The position numbers were made by a program, and so were the translations under genes. Of a stretch of DNA of 64,000 nt, positions 8,345 to 17,954 are shown one piece after another. Source of the DNA: Oscillospiraceae bacterium (lineage in GTDB: Bacteria > Bacillota > Clostridia > Oscillospirales > Acutalibacteraceae); NCBI GenBank assembly GCA_015065725.1, contig SVPV01000004.1, positions 34,709 through 98,708 of the forward strand, in the 5' to 3' direction. The first letter of the stretch is position 1. The number at the start of each line of letters is the position of its first letter. The notes beneath the pieces are model-generated. The model was given only the letters and a program-made list of their open reading frames with translations, was not told the DNA's origin and did not search any database.

Positions 8345-8450
8345 CCTTTCATTATTCCAACACTTGTGTTTTTATTGCAATTATAGTATAATGCTTTAGA
8401 AAATAGAAAACAATCATCAATTTCACAACAAGTGTTGGAATAATGAAAGG
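8345..8450. promoter_or_regulatory. Divergent control region with a 23-bp perfect inverted repeat
   Basis: Positions 8345-8367 and 8428-8450 are exact reverse complements over 23 bp, with core CCAACACTTGT / ACAAGTGTTGG. Each arm extends to the AAAGG ribosome site of the gene it faces. TATAAT at 8387-8392, with TTGTGT 17 nt upstream, faces TetR; TTGTTT-17-TATACT faces the membrane operon. The arms are good candidates for paired TetR operators. Confidence 0.7.
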
Positions 8451-8458
8451 AAAACGAT

Positions 8459-8980
8459 ATGAACGTAAAAAATAATAAGCGACGCCGTGAATCGCAGGAA
8501 AAAATAGAAAAAGTATTTATTGAGTTATTACAGGACTACGAGATAAAGGAATTAACTGTTTCGGATATTATCAAACGGGCAGGGCTTAACCGCAGTACTT
8601 TTTATGCTAACTATCTTGATATTTTTGACCTTGCTGATAAAACAAGAGTTAAATTAGAAAACGATTTTAGCAGTCTGTTTGCAGATTATGATTATTTTAA
8701 TGAAAATAGCGGTGCATTAAAAATGTTCACCCACATAAAAGAAAACCAAATATTTTATAAGACATATTTTAAATTATGCTATGATGAAAAACATCTCATT
8801 TCAATATACGATACAAAGCGTGCCGAAAAAGAGCATATGGACTCTAATATCAAATATCATATTGAGTTTTTCAGAAACGGTCTTAATGCCATTATAAAGC
8901 TCTGGCTTGCGGGTGGCTGTAAGGAATCACCTGAGGAATTAGCACAGGTATTAAAGCAAGAATATAGGGGAAGACAATAG
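8459..8980 (+). CDS. TetR/AcrR-family transcriptional regulator
   Basis: 173 aa. The N-terminal TetR helix-turn-helix (about 10-55) contains ELTVSDIIKRAGLNRSTFYANY, the family signature. The remaining ~115 residues are the variable ligand or dimerisation domain, close in style to the TetR_C subfamilies found in Firmicutes. It is divergent from the two-gene membrane operon 7965-8333/7150-7968 and probably represses both itself and that operon through the inverted repeat at 8345-8450. The ligand is unknown. Confidence 0.88.
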   Translation: MNVKNNKRRRESQEKIEKVFIELLQDYEIKELTVSDIIKRAGLNRSTFYANYLDIFDLADKTRVKLENDFSSLFADYDYFNENSGALKMFTHIKENQIFYKTYFKLCYDEKHLISIYDTKRAEKEHMDSNIKYHIEFFRNGLNAIIKLWLAGGCKESPEELAQVLKQEYRGRQ

Positions 8981-9013
8981 GGTGGACTGACGAGAGTGTC
9001 AATTAACCAACAA

Positions 9014-9054
9014 AAAAGAGAAGACTCGTGATAAACGAATCTTCTCTTTTCTAC
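9014..9054 (+). terminator. Terminator after the tetR gene
   Basis: Stem AAAAGAGAAG(A)CTCGT / ACGA(A)TCTTCTCTTTT with a 5-nt loop and a T-rich tail. Confidence 0.8.
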
Positions 9055-9093
9055 TGTTGGTAGTTTTGTACTTTTGCTCAGTTTTTTACCGAA

Positions 9094-9792
9094 TTAAAGC
9101 AATGCTTCCTTATTTGTGCAATAACAAATATCATCGTGATTTGCTATCAACTCAAAAAACTCTTCAAGTTTTACCCAGTTTTTACTGTCATAATCCATTT
9201 CAAATGCGTGGCCCCAAATATAGAAAATTTGCGGTTTTTCGGGTTTTGATTCTACAAATTGCTTGCCTAAATCCATCATATTATCAAAGTCTAAATGATA
9301 AACCGACGGGTCAAATAAGTAAAGATTTTTTTGTTCGTCAAAATTATGCGTTGACTGTATAGTGCGGCAATATTTAACGGCAGTATTATCTCTAATTACA
9401 TTTGCTACATGCTTGTTTGCTCTGCCGCAAGGATATGCCATACCTACAATGTCATAACCGACAAGCTCTTCAAGCCTTTTTCTGTCTTCTTCAACCTGAT
9501 AAATAATATCAGAGTCGCTAATCTCGGTAAGCAAAGGGTGAGTAACGGTATGTACGGCAACCTCATGTCCCTCGTAAACATATTTTACATCCTCTGCCTT
9601 GATTTTATAGTGACAAATTCTTTTTCCTACGCGGTCTAGAAAATTAGAGCCGCCAAGAAAACCGGAATTCAAATTAAAAGTACATTTAAGACCGTATTTA
9701 TTAAGTAATTCTATGAGCTGTACGTCTTGTACAACGGCATCGTCATAACTAAAAGTAACTGCTTTAAGCTTACCGCTGTTTTTAAAATCCAT
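9094..9792 (-). CDS. Polysaccharide deacetylase (NodB-homology) family protein
   Basis: 232 aa, a single NodB-like carbohydrate-esterase domain without signal peptide. The metal-binding motif 1 is TFSYDDA (about 14-20), motif 2 is H-x3-H in VAVHTVTHP (about 74-82), and the barrel ends with YIWGHAFEMD. These enzymes remove acetyl groups from peptidoglycan or other polysaccharides using a metal. The lack of an export signal suggests a cytoplasmic substrate or a relaxed family member. AAGGGG precedes the ATG. It stands alone, facing the tetR terminator. Confidence 0.85.
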   Translation of the reverse strand: MDFKNSGKLKAVTFSYDDAVVQDVQLIELLNKYGLKCTFNLNSGFLGGSNFLDRVGKRICHYKIKAEDVKYVYEGHEVAVHTVTHPLLTEISDSDIIYQVEEDRKRLEELVGYDIVGMAYPCGRANKHVANVIRDNTAVKYCRTIQSTHNFDEQKNLYLFDPSVYHLDFDNMMDLGKQFVESKPEKPQIFYIWGHAFEMDYDSKNWVKLEEFFELIANHDDICYCTNKEALL

Positions 9793-9906
9793 TATAAAAA
9801 CCCCTTAAATATTTTTTATAATTATATAATGTTTTCTTCGGAAAGTAAACAAAAAAGAGTATATATTAAAATTTTTATTCATAATTTAAAAAGGGGAGAT
9901 GATTTT

Positions 9907-10371
9907 TTGGTAATAAAATGGAAAGAACTAATCATTAGTATATTGATACCACTAGCAGTCGGAGGATTATCGGCATTGATAACGGGCGGTCAAATGAGCG
10001 ATTTTATGCTGCTAAATCAACCGCCATTGTCACCGCCAGCGTGGCTTTTTCCCGTTGTGTGGACTGTGCTTTATATACTTATGGGCATAGCTTCGTATCT
10101 TGTATGGCAGGCAAAAGATAAAAACACCGATTTAGCACTTAAAATATACGGTTTACAGCTATTCTTTAATTTCTTTTGGTCATATATATTTTTTAGTTTA
10201 GAAAACTATCTTTTTGCGTTTATTTGGCTTTTGATACTTTGGGTGTTGATAATTGTTACAACAGTATTGTTTTATAGAATAAGCAAGCCTGCAGGATATT
10301 TGATGATACCGTATCTTTTGTGGGTTACCTTTGCGGCATATTTAAATTTAGCAATTTATATTTTGAATTGA
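9907..10371 (+). CDS. tspO: TspO/MBR family membrane protein
   Basis: Tryptophan-rich sensory protein / translocator family, 154 aa with five TM helices. Diagnostic residues are PPLSPPAWLFPVVWTVLYI in TM2 and the LQLFFNFFWSYIFF helix in TM3. Family members bind porphyrins or other hydrophobic ligands; the role in Clostridia is uncertain. I use TTG 9907, because GGGGAG at 9893-9898 lies 8 nt upstream and the protein then starts at the usual point; the frame stays open to 9727, but that extension overlaps the deacetylase promoter region. A strong bidirectional terminator follows. Confidence 0.88.
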   Translation: MVIKWKELIISILIPLAVGGLSALITGGQMSDFMLLNQPPLSPPAWLFPVVWTVLYILMGIASYLVWQAKDKNTDLALKIYGLQLFFNFFWSYIFFSLENYLFAFIWLLILWVLIIVTTVLFYRISKPAGYLMIPYLLWVTFAAYLNLAIYILN

Positions 10372-10383
10372 TTTTATAATAGC

Positions 10384-10416
10384 AAAACGGACGGTCGATT
10401 TTCGACCGTCCGTTTT
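10384..10416. terminator. Bidirectional terminator between tspO and tatD
   Basis: A perfect 15-bp stem (10384-10398 with 10402-10416) with a 3-nt loop, AAAA on the left and TTTT on the right. Confidence 0.92.
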
Positions 10417-10421
10417 AACAG

Positions 10422-11207
10422 TTAAATATTAAATAATCTTTTTGCATTTTCGCGTGTTGCTTTGAGTAATTCTTCTGTAGTTATACCCTTTATTTCTGCT
10501 ACTCTTTGAGCGGTTCGCAAAATCATAGCCGAATGGCAGGTTTTACCCCGAAACGGCTCAGGTGCTAAATAGGGGCAATCGGTTTCAAGTAAAATTCTGT
10601 CAAGCAGTACTGATTCTATAACCTCGGGCAGACGCTTTGCATTTTTAAAGGTCGCAACACCGCCTATACCGATATACATACCAAGCTTTACAATCTCACG
10701 GGCAGATTCGGGACTGCCCGAAAAGCAATGCACAACACCCTTTGGTTTATGTTTTTGAAGCAATGTTAAAGTGTCCTCGTGTGCTTCGCGGTCATGTACC
10801 GATACGGGCAAACCTAGTTTGTTACTAAGCTCTAATTGCTTTTCAAAAATTAGGGTTTGAAGTTCTTTGTTGTCCTTTACCCAATAGTAATCAAGACCTA
10901 TTTCACCGATAGCTACACACTTTTCGTCTTTGGCTAATTCCTCAACATAAGAAATAGGGGTGGCTTTATCAACCTCTTGCGGATGTATGCCAACAGCCGC
11001 ATAAACGTGGCTGTGCCTATGTGCAATGTCTAAAGCTTGCTTTGAGGATTCACCGTCACAACCGCAGGTAATAATTTCAGAAACACCGTGTTCTACTAAT
11101 CTTTCCAAAAGCTCATCTAAATACCCGTCAAATTGTTCGGCGTCATAATGGGAATGTGTATCAAAAATCAGCGGTTCGCTAAAAGGATAATTTTCTAAAT
11201 TTTTCAT
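10422..11207 (-). CDS. tatD: TatD-family metal-dependent DNase
   Basis: 261-aa TIM-barrel hydrolase. Metal and active-site residues are visible in order: FDTHSHYD (HxH, about 15-21), VGIHPQE, GEIGLDYYW (Glu), SVHDREAHEDT, VVHCFSGS and ETDCPYLAPEP. TatD proteins are magnesium-dependent 3'-5' exonucleases or deoxyribonucleases linked to DNA repair and quality control. The start overlaps the metG stop by one base (TAATG); the metG-tatD order is widespread in Firmicutes. It is the last gene of the leftward rlmB operon. Confidence 0.95.
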   Translation of the reverse strand: MKNLENYPFSEPLIFDTHSHYDAEQFDGYLDELLERLVEHGVSEIITCGCDGESSKQALDIAHRHSHVYAAVGIHPQEVDKATPISYVEELAKDEKCVAIGEIGLDYYWVKDNKELQTLIFEKQLELSNKLGLPVSVHDREAHEDTLTLLQKHKPKGVVHCFSGSPESAREIVKLGMYIGIGGVATFKNAKRLPEVIESVLLDRILLETDCPYLAPEPFRGKTCHSAMILRTAQRVAEIKGITTEELLKATRENAKRLFNI

Positions 11208-13138
11208 TATCTTACTTTGCTACCGTTCGGAATATCGTCAACAAAAATAACCTTTACATTATCTTCGCCTGCATCTGCCGCCAAAATCATACCCTGTGAT
11301 TCAACACCGCAAAGCACAGCAGGCTTTAGGTTAGAAACAACGATTATCTTCTTGCCTATAAGCTCGTCGGGTGTGTACCATTTAGCGATGCCAGATGCCA
11401 CAGTACGCGGTTTTCCGCTACCGTCATCAAGGGTAAGCTTTAAAAGCTTTTTAGCCTTTGGTATCGGCTCGCAAGCGGTGATTTCTGCAGTCTTAAGCTC
11501 AATTTTCATAAAATCTTCAATAGAAATTTCGCTTAAAGTAGCTACGTTTTCGGGTTTTGCGGCGGCTTCTTTTTGAGCGTTAGCCTTTTGCTCGGCTGAT
11601 AATTCCTCTAATACCTTATTAGCATCAAGTCTTGCAAACAATGCAACTGCCTCGCCAACCTTGTATTCATTAACAGCCCCGAACGAAAGCTCTTTATTAT
11701 CGGTGTTTAGCTGACCGAAAATAGCCTCAGCACTCTTTGGCATAATGGGTGTTAGCATTACGGCTAACATTCTTATACAGTCAAGCAAATTATAAAGTAC
11801 AACTGCTAGTCTGTCCTTTTGAGCCTCGTCCTTTGCAAGTGCCCAAGGTGCAGTTTCGTCAATATACTTATTGCAACGGCGTGCAAGACCCATTACGGTT
11901 TCGCAAGCGTCGGCATTGTGGTAAGAGTCCATTTGCTCGTAGAATTTTTTAACTGTATCTGAAGCTACGGCTAAAAGGTCAGCGTCAAATTCACTGTCGC
12001 CGCTGGCTTTGGCTACACTGCCGCCAAAATATTTGTTTGTCATAGCAATAGTGCGGTTTACAAGGTTACCGAGTGTATTGGCTAAATCAGAATTAAACTT
12101 TGTTATAAAGCTTTCGTAGGTTATGGTGCCGTCCTGTGTAAAGGGCATTTCGGACAAAAGATAATAACGTACGGCATCGGTGCCGAAACGCTTTGCTAAA
12201 TCATCGGCATAAATAACGTTGCCGCGTGACTTGGACATTTTATCTTCGCCGACGAGAAGCCAAGGGTGACCTAACACCTGTTTTGGTAGTGGCTCACCGA
12301 GAGCCATAAGAATAATAGGCCAATAAATTGTGTGGAAGCGAACAATATCTTTACCGATAACGTGCAAATCTGCAGGCCATAGCTTTTTATATTGGTCGCT
12401 GCTGCCATCTGGACTGTAGCCTATACCTGTAATGTAGTTTGAAAGTGCATCTATCCAAACGTAAATTACGTGGTCTTTATCAAAGGTTATCGGCACGCCC
12501 CACTTGAATGTAGAACGCGAAACGCAAAGGTCTGAAAGACCAGGCTTTAGGAAGTTGTTAATCATCTCGTTTTTGCGAGATTCGGGCTTTATAAAGTCGG
12601 GGTGGGATTCAATATACTCAAGCAATTTGTCTTGGTATTTGCTAAGCTTTAAGAAATATGCCTCTTCTTTAGAGTCAATAACCTCTCTGCCGCAGTCGGG
12701 ACATTTTCCGTCTACAAGCTGTGAGGTAGTAAAGAAGGATTCACAAGGCACACAGTATTTTCCCTCGTAGTGACCTTTATAAATATCACCCTGTTCATAA
12801 AGCTTATTAAAGATTTTCTGAACAGCTAGTTCGTGGTCGGCATCAGTTGTACGAATAAACTTGTCGTAAGAAGTATCAAGACTATCCCAAACTGCCTTTA
12901 TTTGACCCGAAATATTGTCAACATACTCTTTAGGTGAAATTCCTGCTTTATTCGCATATTCTTCAATTTTTTGTCCATGCTCATCTGAACCTGTCATTAA
13001 AAACACGTCAAAGCCCATCATCTTTTTATAGCGTGCAATCATATCTGCAAGTACAATGTCGTAAGCATTGCCGATATGTGGCTTTCTTGATGTGTAGGCG
13101 ATAGCGGTTGTAATGTAAAACTTTTTATTTTCGCTCAT
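11207..13138 (-). CDS. metG: Methionyl-tRNA synthetase
   Basis: Charges tRNA-Met. 643 aa, class I synthetase: KPHIGNAYDIV (HIGH motif, about 19), zinc-type knuckle CVPCES...CPDC (about 128-147), WIDALSNY and KMSKSRG (KMSKS, about 302). The anticodon-binding helical domain follows. The last ~110 residues are a fused EMAP/Trbp111-type tRNA-binding OB fold (MKIELKTAEITACEPIPKAK). ATG 13138 has AGGAGG 7 nt upstream. It lies between a degenerate P-type ATPase gene and tatD. Confidence 0.98.
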   Translation of the reverse strand: MSENKKFYITTAIAYTSRKPHIGNAYDIVLADMIARYKKMMGFDVFLMTGSDEHGQKIEEYANKAGISPKEYVDNISGQIKAVWDSLDTSYDKFIRTTDADHELAVQKIFNKLYEQGDIYKGHYEGKYCVPCESFFTTSQLVDGKCPDCGREVIDSKEEAYFLKLSKYQDKLLEYIESHPDFIKPESRKNEMINNFLKPGLSDLCVSRSTFKWGVPITFDKDHVIYVWIDALSNYITGIGYSPDGSSDQYKKLWPADLHVIGKDIVRFHTIYWPIILMALGEPLPKQVLGHPWLLVGEDKMSKSRGNVIYADDLAKRFGTDAVRYYLLSEMPFTQDGTITYESFITKFNSDLANTLGNLVNRTIAMTNKYFGGSVAKASGDSEFDADLLAVASDTVKKFYEQMDSYHNADACETVMGLARRCNKYIDETAPWALAKDEAQKDRLAVVLYNLLDCIRMLAVMLTPIMPKSAEAIFGQLNTDNKELSFGAVNEYKVGEAVALFARLDANKVLEELSAEQKANAQKEAAAKPENVATLSEISIEDFMKIELKTAEITACEPIPKAKKLLKLTLDDGSGKPRTVASGIAKWYTPDELIGKKIIVVSNLKPAVLCGVESQGMILAADAGEDNVKVIFVDDIPNGSKVR

Positions 13139-13164
13139 TTATATTCCTCCTGTTAATAGGTAAG

Positions 13165-15687
13165 TTACGGTTTAAAGGCTTGATATAGCAGCAATGCCGC
13201 AAAGGTTGCACCCAACTCAAAAAGCATAAGGGTACGCGGTGTAATCGGTGAATCAGCACCCGAAAATGATAGATATGCAAACATAACTACACCCAAGCAT
13301 GCAATTAAAACATAAAGCACATGTAAAAGTGTTATTGACTTTTTAATTTTTGCGGCAGAGTTTATTATTGATATAAAGTTAATTCCTCTACCCTTAAAGG
13401 CGGCAGGAGCCGAGCAGTATTCTTGTGGCTCGGATGCGTTTTTGTACATATGAACGCCTGCATTGCTCATAATCCTAACAGAATCGTTATAAAGACCTAA
13501 ATAGTCACAAATCATTTCGCTTGTAATATTAGGGTCACAGTTATTTACAAGCACTGTTACACCCGAATCTGTAATTTTCTTAAGCTCGTGTACAACCGTT
13601 TCGTCGGCAGAATACTGCACAACAATTAGTGCAACTGCGGTATTTCCGCTTGCGATATAAACAGGGAAGTAGCCACGAGATAAAATTTTCTTATCCAGCT
13701 TAACATCAGGCACTTCAATACCGTGTGATTCCATAAGCGTACGGTTGCCTATAAAGAGTAATTCGTCATCAACCCAACCCGAAAGACCAAGCTTTTCTTC
13801 ATATTTAACAGTGTCCGAATCGGGCATAGAATATGCAGAGTTGGTGCCTGCTATTTTATTAAATATGTTTGCAAGAGGACTGTTTACTGCACCTGTAAGT
13901 GATGCTGCACGTAAAATCGTATCGTCTACAGAGTTTTCAGATAAGACCTTCATATTATGAAGCGTAACTGTACCGCTTGGGAACAAATCTGCAGAGGTAA
14001 GTACTACGGCGTTTGCCATTTCAAGTCTTTCTGCGGCGGTTTTACCCGCTATCATAGCACCCTTTTTGGAAATACGCTTAGTAGAATCGAAAAGCGGTAA
14101 CGCTTCTATAAGGAATATAACAGGCATAGCGGCTATGCACATTATAGCGGCTGCCGCATAAAGTCCGTAAATAAATTCGCCGAAAAGTGATGCGGCGGCA
14201 AAGCCTGACACTATTGCTAAAACTAAAGATGCGGCGGTTACAATGGGTAGCTTGCCGTTTATAAAGTTGCCGAATTTTGAATATTTCATAAAATCGGTTA
14301 TATGCTCTGCCTTTCTTGGTGCGGCTATTAAAACATCGCCCTCGATAGCATTCTTTGCCATAGCAAAGGTGGTTGCCTCGTCCATAATAAGCATAACGGC
14401 ATTTTTTTCGCCGATGGTACAAATTTGTTTAAGATTTGAAAGCAGATTGCTTCTTTCCAAGAATTGGGATATTGAGCGGAAAGACAGTATTGCGGCAACT
14501 ATAATAGAAAGCTCGTATCCGTCGTGTGAAATAAGGGCTGCTGCAAGGCTGTATCCAAGACCGAAAAGGGCAGCAAGCGATGCCGATATATCAGCGGTAG
14601 AATTACGGCTGAAAATTTTGGGTATTGATAAAAACATATCTGCATTAATAAGCGATATTAAGGCTAGTATTCCAGTGCAGATGCCCATCATAATTCCGGT
14701 TGTGCTAAGCATTAGGTCGCTAAGCGGCGGAATTTCAAAGCATACAAGTATAAGCGTTAGCAAAATAGAGCCTATCATACGTAAAAACGAATTACGCTTT
14801 TTAACCGAAAGCTTGTAAATAAGCCGTTTTGCGTCTTGTGGATTTTTAAGTTCATCCTCGGCGGTAAATTCGTCAAATTCACTTTCCTCTAGCTGAGGTT
14901 TTTCCTGTATAGTTTCGGGAACAAGTAGGTCACCAAGCTCGTTTGTAAGGTCAATGGTGTTGGTTTTTGAAACCGCGGTTTTAGATTTTAAAGCACTGTC
15001 GTTATCCTTTATAGGCGTGAATTTAATTGTAGCACCCTCTGATATAGCTTCGGTAGGTTCGGATTTAGGTGTTACAAGATTATCTATATCCGAAATATCC
15101 GGAAGACTTGTTTGAAAATTAGATACGGTTATTTCGGATTTCTCCTCTATAGGAGTTACAGCGTCAGCCTTTTGACTATTTGCGGTATTTGAAGTTTTTT
15201 TCTGTTCCGATTTATTAATGGCGGTTTTATTTCCGCTTAAATCTTCTATCATAATGCCGTATTTTTTAGACAAAGCTTCCATAGTATTTCGGCTGTCGTT
15301 TTCTAATATTTCGGCTACACTTTCAAGCCTATAAAGCGGCTCTTTAGGTGTAGTGGCATCGTGACCTTGCTCATCAACCGTATAGGGCTTGCATTTTTGA
15401 AGCAGAGTCTTTTCGGTGTTTTCCTTTTTTTCTATGTTTTTTAAAGGCTTCTCTTCGGTTTGTTCTTTAGATTGGTTAAGCATTCGTTTTTTGAGTGCCT
15501 CAAGCGGACTCTCGCTGGATGCAGTATGCTTAGTTTCTCTTGGTGATTCTTCGCGAGATAATACCTCTTCAGCGGTAATCACATAAGAGGGTTGAATTTT
15601 ATTATCGTTAGACTCTTGTACTTTTTTTGCATCAGCTTCTAAAAGTTCAAAAAGTTCGTCATTTGCCTTTTTAGAGAAGATACTCAT
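13165..15687 (-). CDS. Degenerate P1B-type ATPase-like membrane protein (catalytically dead)
   Basis: 840 aa. Residues 1 to about 285 are charged, low-complexity and probably disordered. From about 305 the protein follows a heavy-metal P-type ATPase: TM pairs, a shortened actuator region without TGES, a TM pair where CPC should be (MCIAAMPVIFLIEALPL), KKGAMIAGKTAAERLEMANA matching the region before the phosphorylation site, then VVLTSADLFPSGTVT where DKTGTLT should be. SPLANIF replaces the HP motif of the N domain, FIGNRTLMESHGI matches LVGNRxLLxxxGI, and no GDGxND is visible. The C-terminus ends in two TM helices. With the phosphorylated Asp absent it cannot pump by the P-type cycle; a sensory or scaffold role is inference. 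It sits between rlmB and metG in one operon. Confidence 0.75.
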   Translation of the reverse strand: MSIFSKKANDELFELLEADAKKVQESNDNKIQPSYVITAEEVLSREESPRETKHTASSESPLEALKKRMLNQSKEQTEEKPLKNIEKKENTEKTLLQKCKPYTVDEQGHDATTPKEPLYRLESVAEILENDSRNTMEALSKKYGIMIEDLSGNKTAINKSEQKKTSNTANSQKADAVTPIEEKSEITVSNFQTSLPDISDIDNLVTPKSEPTEAISEGATIKFTPIKDNDSALKSKTAVSKTNTIDLTNELGDLLVPETIQEKPQLEESEFDEFTAEDELKNPQDAKRLIYKLSVKKRNSFLRMIGSILLTLILVCFEIPPLSDLMLSTTGIMMGICTGILALISLINADMFLSIPKIFSRNSTADISASLAALFGLGYSLAAALISHDGYELSIIVAAILSFRSISQFLERSNLLSNLKQICTIGEKNAVMLIMDEATTFAMAKNAIEGDVLIAAPRKAEHITDFMKYSKFGNFINGKLPIVTAASLVLAIVSGFAAASLFGEFIYGLYAAAAIMCIAAMPVIFLIEALPLFDSTKRISKKGAMIAGKTAAERLEMANAVVLTSADLFPSGTVTLHNMKVLSENSVDDTILRAASLTGAVNSPLANIFNKIAGTNSAYSMPDSDTVKYEEKLGLSGWVDDELLFIGNRTLMESHGIEVPDVKLDKKILSRGYFPVYIASGNTAVALIVVQYSADETVVHELKKITDSGVTVLVNNCDPNITSEMICDYLGLYNDSVRIMSNAGVHMYKNASEPQEYCSAPAAFKGRGINFISIINSAAKIKKSITLLHVLYVLIACLGVVMFAYLSFSGADSPITPRTLMLFELGATFAALLLYQAFKP

Positions 15688-15722
15688 CTTCCTGTCTTCC
15701 TTTCAAGTTTTTTGCGTTTGTC

Positions 15723-16478
15723 CTATTTTGCACGCTTGCGTACAACTTCGTACATTAAAATTCCTGCCGCAACAGATGCGTTTAATGAATTAATGCGTCC
15801 AAGCATAGGCAGACTTATAATCTCATCGCACTTTTTGGCGGTAAGTGCACCTATTCCTTTGCCCTCGTTTCCTATTACCAATGCACAGGGGCAGTCAAGG
15901 TCGGTTTTAGTATAGTCACTGCCATCCATATCGGCACCAAAAACCCAAATTCCTTTTTCTTTTAATTCGTCAATAGTATTTGCAATGTTGGTAACACGGG
16001 CAACCTTCATATATTCAAGTGCACCGCTTGCCGATTTTGCAACCGTGGCATTAAGTGAGGCAGAACGACGCTTTGGAATTATAATTCCATGCACGCCCGA
16101 CGCTTCTGCTGTTCTTATAATAGCACCTAGGTTGTGAGGGTCCTCTATTTCATCGCAGATTATAATAAAGGGCTTTTCCTCGCGTTCCTCGGCTAATGCT
16201 AATATGTCTTCAACGGTAGAATATTCTTGTGAAGCAAACATTACTGCAACGCCTTGATGATTCGCACCGCCGCAATAGAAATCGAGCTTTTGCGGACTGA
16301 TTTCTTTTATAAGAATCCCTCTTTGCGAGCATTTTGCAATAATTGCCGCTACCGAGCCGCCGCTCACCCCGTGAGCTACTAAAAGTCGGTCAATCTCACG
16401 GCCTGAACGTATAGCCTCCATAACAGGATTTCTTCCGTAGATTATATTTGTATTTAAATTTTGTTCCTTTTTATCCAA
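15723..16478 (-). CDS. rlmB: 23S rRNA 2'-O-ribose methyltransferase, RlmB/TrmH (SpoU) family
   Basis: 251 aa. It has an N-terminal L30e-like substrate-binding domain (IIYGRNPVMEAIRSG, about 11-25) and a C-terminal SPOUT knot with all three motifs: DEIEDPHNLGAIIRTAEA, CALVIGNEGKGI and SLNASVAAGILMYE. SpoU enzymes add a ribose methyl group from SAM; RlmB acts on G2251 of 23S rRNA. It is the first gene of the leftward operon, 35 bp before the degenerate ATPase. An extended -10 (TGGTATAAT, 16544-16549 on the minus strand) lies upstream. Confidence 0.92.
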   Translation of the reverse strand: MDKKEQNLNTNIIYGRNPVMEAIRSGREIDRLLVAHGVSGGSVAAIIAKCSQRGILIKEISPQKLDFYCGGANHQGVAVMFASQEYSTVEDILALAEEREEKPFIIICDEIEDPHNLGAIIRTAEASGVHGIIIPKRRSASLNATVAKSASGALEYMKVARVTNIANTIDELKEKGIWVFGADMDGSDYTKTDLDCPCALVIGNEGKGIGALTAKKCDEIISLPMLGRINSLNASVAAGILMYEVVRKRAK

Positions 16479-16502
16479 ATGAATTTACACCCCAAAAAGT
16501 AA

Positions 16503-17849
<1,347 letters not shown>

Positions 17850-17887
17850 CTTTTCACATAAATAATTATAGAATATATTAGTAATAG

Positions 17888-17924
17888 GACCGTGCTTGAT
17901 TTTTTTAAAATAGTGCGGTCTTTT
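17888..17924 (+). terminator. Terminator after eno
   Basis: A 9-bp stem, GACCGTGCT with AGTGCGGTC (two G-T pairs), followed by TTTT. Confidence 0.75.
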
Positions 17925-17954
17925 CTACGTAAAAATATTTGAACGGAGAATATT

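Noticed and set aside
14243..14818. 191-aa plus-strand ORF within the ATPase-like gene
   Set aside because: Shadow of the leftward reading frame; no ribosome site.
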